31,579 nucleotides of DNA from Lachnospiraceae bacterium UBA7179 (GTDB lineage: Bacteria > Bacillota > Clostridia > Lachnospirales > Lachnospiraceae): assembly GCA_002491195.1 (NCBI GenBank), contig DKVL01000093.1:3996-35574 (forward strand). Reading direction: 5' to 3'. Position numbers and translations under genes: made by a program. The notes beneath the pieces were generated by a model. The model had not been told where the DNA came from and did no database searches. It worked only from the letters and a program-made list of their open reading frames with translations. Below are positions 23,959 through 31,579 of the stretch, in pieces (the first letter of the stretch is position 1; each line of letters opens with the position of its first letter).

Positions 23959-24630
23959 ATGGAAAAATTAGAGTATTTAAACAAATACCGGAAGGATGTA
24001 ACAATCGTCACTGAAATCAATGAGCAGGTTAAGGCTGCGATTCCAGGTGCGTGGATTGATATTTTGGGCACAGAGGATATGCAGGAGCGTATTCGCAAAA
24101 TGCTTTCGATCTGGAGAGATGCCCTATACACAGAACTGCCCAATACGTTTTCTTATTTGGAGCAAAACGTGAAAACATTGGATTTTATATCCTATAATGA
24201 TTCAATCGTTGTTTTGTATGGAATACAGATGGGCACAGGACAGATTGACTACTTTGAGGGAGGGAATCCTCTTGACTGCGAATCCAGCGATTTATTTGGG
24301 GGAATGCCTGAAAAGTTAAAGAAATTTTATTTATCGGTACACAATGGATTTTATTATTATCCAAGTGGATCAGGAATCGTATCCATTGGCAGAGTAACGT
24401 GTTTCGGAGAAAGCGAGTGGGGGATCATTGATGATCTGGAAGAGCCGCTTCAGATCAATCTGGACACGACATATGGGTTTTATAACAATGGCGGAGGGGT
24501 GTATATTGCCATCGATTATCAGAACTGCGGCGATGATAATGCAGTGATCTGGTATGCCGATGATGAACCCATGTACAACGTCAACTTCTGGACAGAGATA
24601 GACGACTGGCTCAAGACGTCTTTTGAGTAA
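23959..24630 (+). CDS. SUKH/SMI1-KNR4-like immunity protein
   Basis: A 223-residue soluble protein. The middle has SUKH-superfamily features: a Leu-Pro turn before the core (LPNTFSYLEQN), then EKLKKFYLSVHNGFYYYPSGSGIVSIGRVTCF, where the helix-HNG-aromatic pattern is typical of SMI1/KNR4 immunity proteins. The C-terminal part is rich in Gly, Tyr and Asp and ends in an acidic helix. SUKH proteins neutralise many unrelated toxic nucleases and deaminases, so no partner can be named. The frame is open to 23947, but AAAGGA directly abuts that ATG; 23959 has better spacing. TTAGGAACTGTT-like motifs lie on both sides (23911 and 24640). Confidence 0.7.
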   Translation: MEKLEYLNKYRKDVTIVTEINEQVKAAIPGAWIDILGTEDMQERIRKMLSIWRDALYTELPNTFSYLEQNVKTLDFISYNDSIVVLYGIQMGTGQIDYFEGGNPLDCESSDLFGGMPEKLKKFYLSVHNGFYYYPSGSGIVSIGRVTCFGESEWGIIDDLEEPLQINLDTTYGFYNNGGGVYIAIDYQNCGDDNAVIWYADDEPMYNVNFWTEIDDWLKTSFE

Positions 24631-24682
24631 GATTCTGTTTTAAGGAACTGTTTTGATCAAATTTGCGAATCAGGGGAGCGAT

Positions 24683-25030
24683 ATGAAATATTTTTTAACG
24701 GAAGCAGAGCGCAAGGCATCAAATAGCACTTGTTACCATGAGTTTTTGAAAGGAAAATGGGACGAAGATACGATGGCGTTCTGGAACGAGGAGTCGTTAA
24801 ATATCCATGACGATTTCATGGTTGCGCTGGGACTGGACAGGTTGATCTTAAATATCGTGGAAGATTATAATCCGTATGGCGAAACAGAAATCAACGCCGG
24901 GCAGTGGAAAAGAATCTGTACAGAGGCGGAGAAAACTGGCGGAAATCTGCTGGAAGCGATCAGGGAGCTTGCCCCGTGGGCGGAAGACAATTTTGCGCAA
25001 AACAGTGTGTTTACAATATTGGGGATATAG
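24683..25030 (+). CDS. Hypothetical protein, immunity-like, 115 aa
   Basis: A 115-residue acidic, largely helical protein with no signal peptide (KYFLTEAERKASNSTCYHEF at the start; NPYGETEINAGQWKRICTEA in the middle). The middle motif recalls unnamed short proteins that occur in immunity arrays of Clostridia, but I assign no family. GGGGAG five bases before the ATG decides the start; the longer frame from 24653 begins with TTG inside a TTAGGAACTGTT-like repeat. Confidence 0.65.
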   Translation: MKYFLTEAERKASNSTCYHEFLKGKWDEDTMAFWNEESLNIHDDFMVALGLDRLILNIVEDYNPYGETEINAGQWKRICTEAEKTGGNLLEAIRELAPWAEDNFAQNSVFTILGI

Positions 25031-25083
25031 AGCGTGTTTGAAAATTGCACATTGAAATAGAAAGATTTAGCATAGGAGAGGGT

Positions 25084-25641
25084 ATGCCGCAGATGAATGA
25101 TTTTGAAAAAAAGTGTTATGAAATTTTTGAAAAAGAGAATAAGGAAGCGATTGAAGGCAAAGACTGGGAGCGGATTGCAGAATTATTTGACAAAACGATT
25201 GATGACGAATACAGATGGATACTGGATCATTTCCGTGATGTTTTTGTGAAAGAGGAAATGAATTTTAAAGCGGTCGAAAAGACACCGTTGGCGACAGAAG
25301 ACGGGTGGGAGACGTTTTCTTATTTTTTCGGTGTCAGCGGAAAGGAAAACATATTTACAGCCGTGGACAGGTATCAAGGACAGCTTCCCGCTGATCTGAT
25401 ACCGATTGGCAGCATAGACGGCGGCAATCTGTTGTGTAGGAATCGAAATAATCCATCGATCTACATATGGCTTCATGATCAGGCCGGCAAAAATGTGTAT
25501 CTGGCGGGTAAAAGCCTGAAAGATTTTGTGATGGGTTTCCAGAGGAATCAGGATTGTGCGTCGTGTCAAAAGGATTTAGGCGTTACGGGAGTGAGATTGT
25601 CGCAGGAGCTCTTGAACGAATTGATGGGACTGGGCAAATAG
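25084..25641 (+). CDS. SUKH/SMI1-KNR4-family immunity protein
   Basis: A 185-residue soluble protein. The core PADLIPIGSIDGGNLLCRNRNNPSIYIWLHDQAGKNVYLA is the SUKH signature: IPI followed by a DGG/GN turn, then a strand ending in a W-x-H-D-like motif. The N-terminal part is a charged helix pair. AGGAG lies five bases before the ATG at 25084; another ATG at 25093 would also fit. It is separated by 26 bases from the next gene. A second, divergent SUKH-like gene stands two genes upstream; the two share little sequence, so they are not a recent duplication. Confidence 0.8.
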   Translation: MPQMNDFEKKCYEIFEKENKEAIEGKDWERIAELFDKTIDDEYRWILDHFRDVFVKEEMNFKAVEKTPLATEDGWETFSYFFGVSGKENIFTAVDRYQGQLPADLIPIGSIDGGNLLCRNRNNPSIYIWLHDQAGKNVYLAGKSLKDFVMGFQRNQDCASCQKDLGVTGVRLSQELLNELMGLGK

Positions 25642-25667
25642 GAAATACAATTAAGAAAGGGGAATAT

Positions 25668-26444
25668 ATGGAGCATACGGAATCACTCAATGAGTATCTG
25701 GATGAAGTCTATATGGACTGCAAACAATTATTAAAGGAAGAGATCAAGTCCTTTGCAACGGTCAAGAAAGTCATCGCATTGGAAGAGAGTAATGGGATAC
25801 TGGGAAAAATAGAAATGCTTTATAAGAAAAATATAGCGGAGGGCAGAAAATGTTTTTATAAGGCTTCTCTGGCTAGAGAATGGTTTTATGTTGAATTTCC
25901 GAAAAAGGAATATGACATCGAATCCTATTATGTCTCCACTTATGCATACGAATCATTGTATTATGCGATCTTGGGCGGAAGGAAAGAGCAGGCGGTTCAT
26001 ATGGCGCAATTGTATGGTAGTATCAAGGTGGAAGATGTGCAAGAATTTCTCCCGACAGTGCTGCTTGGTTTTGGACTGAAATATGTCATATTAGATGATT
26101 TGGTCCATGCATTGGAGTATGTACAAAAGATCGATGACAATAAAAGAAAACGGGGAATGAAGCAGTATTCTGAGGGACATGCGCGTGCATATAGGGGGAT
26201 CATCGAACGCGATGAAGCGCAATTGAACAAGGGATTGGAATATATGCTGAAACATCATGCTGCGAGAATGAGGAGAAATGGAAACTATTTGGATGAATTT
26301 TTTGCCTATGACAGTGTGGCGCTTGCGATGCTTGCAAAAGACAGAGGCATTGCGATTACTGTAAAACATGATTTACTTCCAATAGAGTATTTGGAGGATA
26401 CAAGGATTGACTATGCCGCATTACAACTGCATGGTTTGGATTGA
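25668..26444 (+). CDS. Imm49-like immunity protein
   Basis: A 258-residue, almost wholly helical soluble protein. The run CFYKASLAREWFYVEF, then ISTYAYESLYYAILGGRKEQAVHMA-like sequence (residues about 60-120), KYVILDDLVHALEYVQKI, and a second half with HARAYRGIIERDEAQLNKGLEYMLKHH and AYDSVALAMLAKDRGI, fits the Imm49 family of helical-repeat immunity proteins; this is by-eye recognition. AAAGGGGAA before the ATG at 25668 decides the start. An in-frame upstream extension to 25554 lies inside the SUKH gene and is rejected. Confidence 0.7.
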   Translation: MEHTESLNEYLDEVYMDCKQLLKEEIKSFATVKKVIALEESNGILGKIEMLYKKNIAEGRKCFYKASLAREWFYVEFPKKEYDIESYYVSTYAYESLYYAILGGRKEQAVHMAQLYGSIKVEDVQEFLPTVLLGFGLKYVILDDLVHALEYVQKIDDNKRKRGMKQYSEGHARAYRGIIERDEAQLNKGLEYMLKHHAARMRRNGNYLDEFFAYDSVALAMLAKDRGIAITVKHDLLPIEYLEDTRIDYAALQLHGLD

Positions 26445-26479
26445 GGATCAGATTATCAGAAAAAGAAAGGAATGGGATT

Positions 26480-27058
26480 ATGGCAATCGATATTCAAAAA
26501 ATGAATGAGGACTTTAACAATTTTTTTAACAAGTATAGAAACTGCAAATTTGAGGGCGCAACAGACGAGGAGGATTACGTTGCAGATGCGGATGAAATCC
26601 TTGCAAGGTACGAGGATGCGGCTGTGTCCGAGGAGGAAAAACATGCATTGGCCAGGCAATGCGATCTGCTTGGCTGTAAGATCATGATGTACACGGACAA
26701 TAGAAAAGGTCCGGAATATTATCACAAGGCAATTGCGCTCTGGCCGGATTCTTATGATGTTCATTGGGGGTATTATACCACGCTCGAGGAAATTGTCGAG
26801 AATGAGGAATATGCCACTCCCGAGCTGATCCAGGATGCGATTGACTGCCTGACATTCTGTATCGATTACTGCGATACGCCAGAGCTCTGCAGGGAGCATT
26901 ATATCAATAACAGATATATTGAGCTGGGCAGAGTTTATATGGCAGCAGGGGAGTTTGCAAAGGCAAAGGAGTGCGCCGAAAAGTCGCTTGCGCTTGAATA
27001 TACAGAGTCCGCTGACCAGCTTCTAAGAAGGGCGTCTGCAAAGTGCTTTTCTGAATAA
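26480..27058 (+). CDS. TPR-like helical protein, 192 aa
   Basis: A soluble acidic 192-residue protein, helical throughout. Near the C-terminus NRYIELGRVYMAAGEFAKAKECAEKSLALE has TPR spacing; GPEYYHKAIALWPDSYDVHWGYY in the middle is a weaker repeat. TPR folds bind peptides, so an immunity or chaperone-like role is possible, but nothing shows a partner. AAAGGAATGGG precedes the ATG at 26480. It starts 35 bases after the Imm49-like gene. The following 136-base gap contains a 21-codon frame that may be a gene remnant (27100-27165). Confidence 0.75.
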   Translation: MAIDIQKMNEDFNNFFNKYRNCKFEGATDEEDYVADADEILARYEDAAVSEEEKHALARQCDLLGCKIMMYTDNRKGPEYYHKAIALWPDSYDVHWGYYTTLEEIVENEEYATPELIQDAIDCLTFCIDYCDTPELCREHYINNRYIELGRVYMAAGEFAKAKECAEKSLALEYTESADQLLRRASAKCFSE

Positions 27059-27099
27059 ATCAGCCTGTAAAATTGACACTCAAAGGAATCGGTGTAATA

Positions 27100-27165
27100 A
27101 TGAAATCAGAGTTGCTGTCAACAGATGGATGGGATATTGGTGTGACAGGTTTTGAGAAAGTATAG
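27100..27165 (+). pseudogene. Possible 21-codon gene remnant
   Basis: AAAGGA and an ATG at 27100 open a 21-residue frame (KSELLSTDGWDIGVTGFEKV). It could be the fused ends of a deleted immunity gene or a chance frame. It is followed by a GAGTGCAGAATGACAGGAGG segment resembling the junction at 29728-29747. Confidence 0.2.
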
Positions 27166-27194
27166 CGGAGTGCAGAATGACAGGAGGCAGGATG

Positions 27195-28895
27195 ATGGCG
27201 GAAAAGACAAAAAGACTTCCGATGGGGATTGAGAATTTTAGGGAAATGCGCATACAGCAGTTTTATTATATTGATAAGACCGGGATGATCAGGGATTTAC
27301 TGGAGAATATCGGAAAGGTGAATCTGTTCACGCGCCCCAGACGTTTTGGAAAAACGCTGACGATGAGTATGCTCAAGTACTTTTTTGAGGTGGGCAGTGA
27401 CGCAGCGCTGTTTGACGGGCTTGAGATTTCAAAGGAGAGGGCGCTCTGTGAGGAGTATATGGGAAAGTTCCCTGTGATTTCTGTCAGCCTGAAGGATGTG
27501 AGCGGGAACAGCTTTGATGAGGCGGCGGATATGCTTCGCAGTGTGATCGGAAAGGAAGCAGCGAGATTTCAGTTTTTGATGCAGAGTGACCGGCTTACAG
27601 AGATAGAACACAAGCAGTACAAAGCGTTGATCAATATCAATGATCGTGGCGAGTATGCAATGTCAGATGTTCTTTTGTCAGACAGCTTGTCCGTGTTGTC
27701 TCATTTATTACAGAAACACTATGGAAAGAGCACGATCCTGCTGATCGATGAATACGATGTACCGCTGGATAAAGCCTATCGGAGCGGATATTATGATCAG
27801 ATGGTAGAGTTCATCCAAAAAATGTTTGGCAAGGCATTCAAGACAAACGACAGTTTACAGTTTGCAGTTTTAACGGGGTGTCTTAGAATTTCAAAAGAGA
27901 GTATTTTTACTGGTCTAAATAATTTTAAGGTATATACAGTAAACGATATGCTCTGCAAGGAATATTTTGGCTTCACTGACAAGGAAATACAGGAGCTCCT
28001 TTCGTATTATGGATTTACAGAGCACTACGATGCCATCAGGGAATGGTATGATGGCTATCAGTTTGGCGGTCAGCACATCTACTGTCCGTGGGATGTTGTC
28101 AATTATTGCGCTGATCTGCGCAGCGGCAACACCAAAAAGCCGCAGAATTACTGGGTAAACACGAGCAGCAATGATATTATCAGAAGATTTATTGATAAGG
28201 CGGATGTGTCCACCAGAAACGAAATCGAACTGTTGATCAATGGAGGCAGCATTCGAAAAGAGATTCATCAGGAACTGACTTACCGGGATTTGGATTCTGA
28301 CATTGACAACCTTTGGAGTCTGCTCTTTACAACAGGGTATCTGACACAGGATGGGGAAGACGACGAAGGAATATCAGAACTGGTTATCCCAAACGAGGAA
28401 ATCCGCTGGATCTATGTCCGGCAGATTCGTAAATGGTTTAAGGATGAGACCAGAAAGGACATCCAAAAACTGGAGAACTTCTGTATGGCATTTCTGGAAA
28501 ATAATGTAACAGCGATTGAGGAGGGATTTACATCATATCTGAAAAAAATGATCAGCATTCGTGACACCAGTGTTAGAAAAGGAAAGAAAGAGAATTTTTA
28601 TCATGGCATCTTGTTAGGGCTGCTTGGAAATATGAGCAGCTGGAAAGTCAAGTCCAATGTAGAGTCGGGCGATGGCTACAGTGACATTATTGTGGAGGAC
28701 GAGGAGCAGGAGATTGGCATTGTCATCGAGCTAAAATATGCGGAGAACGCCGCTTTTGACAACGGATGCAGGGAGGCCATGCGGCAGATCCGGGAGAGAA
28801 ATTATGAGGAAATCCTGATTGACGACGGCATGAAGACGATTTACCGATATGGTATTGCGTGTTACAAAAAACGCTGCAGGGTTATTTCAGAGTGA
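27195..28895 (+). CDS. AAA-ATPase-like / PD-(D/E)XK nuclease-like protein (DUF1703 type)
   Basis: A 566-residue cytosolic protein. The N-terminal AAA-ATPase-like domain starts LPMGIENFREMR and has Walker A RPRRFGKTLT (Gly52-Lys53-Thr54) and Walker B ILLIDEYD (Asp185-Glu186). The C-terminal part has the PD-(D/E)XK-like nuclease core: GDGYSDIIV with Asp497, then VIELKYAENA with Glu512 and Lys514; all expected catalytic residues are present. Such proteins are frequent and multicopy in gut Clostridia and Bacteroidetes, and their job is unknown. AGGAGG seven bases before the ATG at 27195 favours it over ATGs at 27192 and 27177. It is larger than, and unlike, the immunity-type genes around it and may be a separate mobile cassette. 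Confidence 0.88.
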   Translation: MAEKTKRLPMGIENFREMRIQQFYYIDKTGMIRDLLENIGKVNLFTRPRRFGKTLTMSMLKYFFEVGSDAALFDGLEISKERALCEEYMGKFPVISVSLKDVSGNSFDEAADMLRSVIGKEAARFQFLMQSDRLTEIEHKQYKALININDRGEYAMSDVLLSDSLSVLSHLLQKHYGKSTILLIDEYDVPLDKAYRSGYYDQMVEFIQKMFGKAFKTNDSLQFAVLTGCLRISKESIFTGLNNFKVYTVNDMLCKEYFGFTDKEIQELLSYYGFTEHYDAIREWYDGYQFGGQHIYCPWDVVNYCADLRSGNTKKPQNYWVNTSSNDIIRRFIDKADVSTRNEIELLINGGSIRKEIHQELTYRDLDSDIDNLWSLLFTTGYLTQDGEDDEGISELVIPNEEIRWIYVRQIRKWFKDETRKDIQKLENFCMAFLENNVTAIEEGFTSYLKKMISIRDTSVRKGKKENFYHGILLGLLGNMSSWKVKSNVESGDGYSDIIVEDEEQEIGIVIELKYAENAAFDNGCREAMRQIRERNYEEILIDDGMKTIYRYGIACYKKRCRVISE

Positions 28896-28903
28896 GGATT
28901 GGT

Positions 28904-29740
28904 ATGTATAGAGTTTTAAATGAAATCAATGTTGCTTGTGACTTATCAGACGATGATATCAGGAACGCAGTAGAAGATAACAATGTGACTTATCCGGTCA
29001 TGCAGGCTATGGGGCAGTCCCACAGGGAAGAATATGTGAAATATGTTCTGCCTTTTTTGGACAATGAACGTTATATGGTGCGGAGGGCGGCGGTTCAGAG
29101 CATCTTAAATATCAATGGCAGGCTGGCGCTCGATGAATTGAAGGAAAGAGAACGCAGATATGATATTTCGGAATTGGATCAGTACTGCAGTGACAGGCTT
29201 TTGCTTACGGTGGCAATTTTACATATTGAGAAGAGCATTCCGGAATTAAAGGAGTACTTTGCATCGGAAGAGCCACACGCGCGTGTAAAGGCAGAACTTT
29301 TAACGTTTTACGATAGGGGTTATCCATATTCGGAAAGCGATATTGATCTCATTGTCTATTGCCTGCGGGCATTTGTTGACAATAATCTTGGATGGACCAA
29401 AAGGATGAACATTACGGACCGAAGGGCGCGTATATTCGGGGCGACAGACTCTTTAGGCTGTGCAGGAATGGCAGAAAATAGCGTTTTGGAGAAGATCAGC
29501 GGGAATCTGGGTGACGAGATCTGTGCGCTTTATGAGCAGCTGCAGGAGATGAAACTCGGAAGCAATGTGTTTGGTATGGTGTGTACAGCACAAGGAATGC
29601 AGAAAGTGTATGCGTTGCGAATATTAAAGGCAATAAAAAACAAAGTAAAGGGAGAGAGCAGAAAAATATTTAAGAAAGTACTGGAAAAATGGGATATCAG
29701 TATAGCAGATTTGGAGAATATATCACAGAGTGCAGAGTGA
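28904..29740 (+). CDS. HEAT-repeat-like protein, 278 aa
   Basis: A soluble, mostly helical 278-residue protein. EEYVKYVLPFLDNERYMVRRAAVQSILNI is a good HEAT-type repeat, followed by at least two weaker ones (LLTVAILHIEKSIPELKEYF, HARVKAELLTFYDRGY). The second half is unassigned. Its start lies eight bases after the preceding stop and GAGG is used as ribosome binding site, so it is probably co-transcribed with the AAA/nuclease-like gene. It could be an immunity protein or a partner of that protein; the sequence does not decide. Confidence 0.7.
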   Translation: MYRVLNEINVACDLSDDDIRNAVEDNNVTYPVMQAMGQSHREEYVKYVLPFLDNERYMVRRAAVQSILNINGRLALDELKERERRYDISELDQYCSDRLLLTVAILHIEKSIPELKEYFASEEPHARVKAELLTFYDRGYPYSESDIDLIVYCLRAFVDNNLGWTKRMNITDRRARIFGATDSLGCAGMAENSVLEKISGNLGDEICALYEQLQEMKLGSNVFGMVCTAQGMQKVYALRILKAIKNKVKGESRKIFKKVLEKWDISIADLENISQSAE

Positions 29741-29756
29741 TAGGAAGGGACAGAGA

Positions 29757-30299
29757 ATGAACTATGAAGTATTAAAAGATTTTAAGAAAGTGTCAGATGT
29801 ACCACAGAGTCTAATAGAAGAATATGAAGGGAAAATAACACAAGACATCCTAAGTTTGTGGAAAGAGTATGGATTTGGAAGTTTTTTCAATGATTATTTC
29901 CGGGTGGTCAACCCACATGAATATGAGGAGATTGTGCGTGATTCATACTTTGATGGTGCGAATGCAATTCCTGTAATGGTAACAGCGTTTGGGGATATGA
30001 TCATACAGGATGGGACGATTGGCAAACTCGTCAATCTGTTATATAGATATAGGGATCTTGAGGTGTTAGGTTCCCATTTCTTTACGGATTTAGGTTCACA
30101 GGCATATTTGGCAGATAATATTAAAAACAAGCAGTACAGTAAGGCGCTGGAAAAATATGGTCCGTTGGCGTTCGACGAGTGCTTTGGCTACCAGCCGTTA
30201 CTTGGATTAGGGGGAAAAGAGAGTATCAAGAATCTACAAAAAATAAAGATCCAGACATATATTGAGCTCATCACACAGATGGTTGGTAAAATGGAATAG
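29757..30299 (+). CDS. GAD-like / Tdi1-like immunity protein (DUF1851 type)
   Basis: A 180-residue protein. The N-terminal GAD-like domain (VLKDFKKVSDVPQSLIEEYE, LWKEYGFGSFFNDYFRVVNP) is followed by the Tdi1-type C-terminal domain (AIPVMVTAFGDMII, FFTDLGSQAYLADNI, YGPLAFDECFGYQPLLGLGG). Tdi1 is the immunity protein of the Agrobacterium T6SS DNase Tde1; relatives in Firmicutes occur in toxin-immunity loci. AGGAAGGGA precedes the ATG. The gene is intact here, while a truncated second copy of its 5' third stands at 31337. Confidence 0.85.
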   Translation: MNYEVLKDFKKVSDVPQSLIEEYEGKITQDILSLWKEYGFGSFFNDYFRVVNPHEYEEIVRDSYFDGANAIPVMVTAFGDMIIQDGTIGKLVNLLYRYRDLEVLGSHFFTDLGSQAYLADNIKNKQYSKALEKYGPLAFDECFGYQPLLGLGGKESIKNLQKIKIQTYIELITQMVGKME

Positions 30300-30334
30300 G
30301 TATTTGCGGGCATTGGCAAAAAGGGAGGATTACT

Positions 30335-31135
30335 ATGGATATTCAATACACAAGAGAAGAATACGAAGAAATCTGCAGCCGCACAAATCGAAAAGATCTT
30401 ACAACGCTGCACGAACTATGTGAAAAGGTCAGTACAGATATTGAGGCACGCTGCAGACAGACACAGCAAAAGCATGAGATTTCCGGGGAAGATTTCATGA
30501 TGCGCCTTGGTTTTTTCCCCGCGATCCGCAAGGTGCCGGGTTTTGACACTGTGATCGGTTTTGAAGGCACGGACGCTTATTACGCAAAATATGAGGGGGA
30601 AGATCAGGAAAAATGCCTGCGATGGCTGGACGAGTTTTATGAAATTACCGATGAGGACAGTTTCTTTGAGTACATTCAAAATGACAGAGGATGCAATCTC
30701 GCCAGGATGGCAGGTGATGTGTTGGCACAGATCAACGGCAGGCCTAATTTTGACATCAATGCCTTGAATGAGCAGGGCAGATATGCTTTTGAAAATACGG
30801 TACATTTTATGGAACCGTTTGCGGAGTATCTTCCCCAGGCAGGCGTTCTGGCGTGGGATATCTGTGAAAAGATCGGCTTTGTGCGGCACGCTTATCGCTG
30901 TGGAATCATAGGCCGTGCAGAGTACTGCCATGGCATGATGGTATTTCGCGATGCCGCGGTGGAGAATTTTTCAGGCTGGGAGGAATATATGCGCTCGCTG
31001 ATCTATGGCTGCGGGCTGTATATGTACAATTTTGATATGGATGAATCTGGGATTGCAAGTGCGATCGATTTCATCTGTATGTTGACACCGATGCTGCTAA
31101 ACAGCGATCTTGCCGATTCAGAATGGAATCCATGA
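30335..31135 (+). CDS. DUF1266-family protein
   Basis: A 266-residue soluble protein. The C-terminal half carries the DUF1266 pattern: LAWDICEKIGFVRHAYRCGIIGRAEYCH..., then FSGWEEYMRSLIYGCGLYMYNFD, matching the family's aWDi...g.i...e and SWeeY..sYl.G elements. The function of DUF1266 is not known; members are common in toxin-immunity loci. The N-terminal 100 residues are charged and unassigned. AGGGAGGA before the ATG gives a strong start. It lies between the two Tdi1-like copies. Confidence 0.82.
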   Translation: MDIQYTREEYEEICSRTNRKDLTTLHELCEKVSTDIEARCRQTQQKHEISGEDFMMRLGFFPAIRKVPGFDTVIGFEGTDAYYAKYEGEDQEKCLRWLDEFYEITDEDSFFEYIQNDRGCNLARMAGDVLAQINGRPNFDINALNEQGRYAFENTVHFMEPFAEYLPQAGVLAWDICEKIGFVRHAYRCGIIGRAEYCHGMMVFRDAAVENFSGWEEYMRSLIYGCGLYMYNFDMDESGIASAIDFICMLTPMLLNSDLADSEWNP

Positions 31136-31243
31136 TTGAATGAAATCAGTGGCGCACGCAGTATGAGGATTCGCAGATCCAGCAGGACAGTGCAGTGCAG
31201 GATATCAATTGCAGCGGGTTCGCAGCAGGTTCGCAAAAATAGT

Positions 31244-31312
31244 ACTATGATTAACAGAGTATGATTAAGGACACGGCAGTGGCGAGGACGACAACAACAC
31301 TACGATTAACAG
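31244..31312 (+). repeat. Direct repeat before the truncated gene
   Basis: ACTATGATTAACAG (31244-31257) recurs as ACTACGATTAACAG (31299-31312), one base different. The second copy overlaps the inverted TTAGGAACTGTT motif (31308-31319). The 201-base gap 31136-31336 otherwise holds no frame I can support. Confidence 0.5.
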
Positions 31313-31336
31313 TTCCTAAGGACCAGGAGGTGGAAA

Positions 31337-31507
31337 ATGAATTACGAGGTATTAAAAGATTTTAAGAAAGTTTCAGGTGTACCACAGGAAATTATTACAG
31401 AGTATGAGAAGAAAATACCACAGGACATGATCGACCTGTATAAGGAATATGGTTTTGGGAGTTTTTTTCACGATTATTTTAAGGTGACAGCACTTTACAA
31501 CTTTTGA
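31337..31507 (+). pseudogene. Truncated second copy of the Tdi1-like immunity gene
   Basis: AGGAGG six bases upstream and an ATG open a frame that closely matches the first 50 residues of the gene at 29757 (NYEVLKDFKKVS, VPQ, KEYGFGSFF, DYF). After YFKV the match stops abruptly; six unrelated residues (TALYNF) and a stop follow. Most of the GAD-like domain is present, the Tdi1 C-terminal domain is missing. The break looks like an insertion or recombination point, not a point mutation. Confidence 0.75.
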
Positions 31508-31579
31508 GAATAAAATAACGCACAAGGCATTTTTCGTAGTATAATAAGTTTGCCCACAAATCCTTACGAAAGAGAGTGA
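31486..31579 (+). mobile_element. Possible left end of an inserted element
   Basis: Homology to the Tdi1-like gene ends near 31486. The remaining bases are unrelated and AT-rich, and contain TATAAT (31541-31546) followed by AAAGAGAG near the window end, as if leading into a new gene. This fits the edge of an insertion sequence, but the transposase and second end are outside the window. Confidence 0.3.

Noticed and set aside
25554..25667. Upstream extension of the Imm49-like gene
   Set aside because: It lies inside the preceding SUKH gene; the ATG at 25668 has a strong ribosome binding site.
21253..31507. A toxin gene belonging to the immunity genes
   Set aside because: No long frame with a secretion, Rhs, LXG or pre-toxin region exists. 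The only large protein is the AAA/PD-(D/E)XK-like one, which lacks secretion features.

Overview
The window looks like a chromosomal segment of an anaerobic Firmicute of class Clostridia, most likely family Lachnospiraceae. The reasons are the [FeFe]-hydrogenase-type and ferredoxin modules, a Spo0A-type DNA-binding domain, a TrpB2-type protein, QueH, RqcH, AGGAGG-type ribosome binding sites and TTGACA/TTTACA-17-TATAAT promoters. The genus cannot be fixed from the sequence. Almost everything reads on the + strand; the exceptions are two tRNA genes and one 52-codon gene. Where the longest open frame began upstream of a better ribosome binding site, I used the internal start and say so.

Layout. 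1-900: two small conserved-looking hypothetical genes with their own promoters. 917-5466: a carA-carB operon (carbamoyl phosphate synthase) with a clear promoter and terminator. 5633-8220: queH, argS and a possible 35-residue tryptophan-rich small protein coupled to the end of argS. 8360-10386: a soluble protein joining two [4Fe-4S] ferredoxin motifs, an [FeFe]-hydrogenase-like H-cluster domain, another Fe-S motif and a methyl-accepting chemotaxis signalling domain, probably a redox or H2 sensor. 10465-14584: a promoter with a palindrome, a structured leader, a hybrid sensor histidine kinase and a solute-binding lipoprotein with no transporter. 14608-16094: an orphan TrpB2-like gene. 16119-16416: tRNA-Val and tRNA-Met on the - strand with promoter and terminator. 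16606-19060: a Spo0A-type DNA-binding protein without receiver domain, then glgA followed by a cluster of hairpins. 19133-20956: rqcH (ribosome quality control).

21253-31507 is different in character: a run of short, mostly unrelated genes on one strand. Several look like immunity proteins of polymorphic toxin systems (a barstar-fold fusion, two SUKH/SMI1-KNR4-like proteins, an Imm49-like protein, a GAD-like/Tdi1-like protein, a DUF1266 protein). Mixed with them are TPR- and HEAT-like proteins and an AAA-ATPase-like/PD-(D/E)XK protein. No toxin gene is present. The array ends in a second, truncated copy of the Tdi1-like gene, cut by foreign sequence that may be the edge of an insertion element. 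It therefore looks like an accessory island that grows by duplication and cassette exchange.

Dispersed repeats include a GTTACTG...CAGTAAC hairpin (two copies), an AGAACGC...GCGTTCT hairpin (four copies, one inside the 3' end of queH) and a TTAGGAACTGTT motif around the immunity island.
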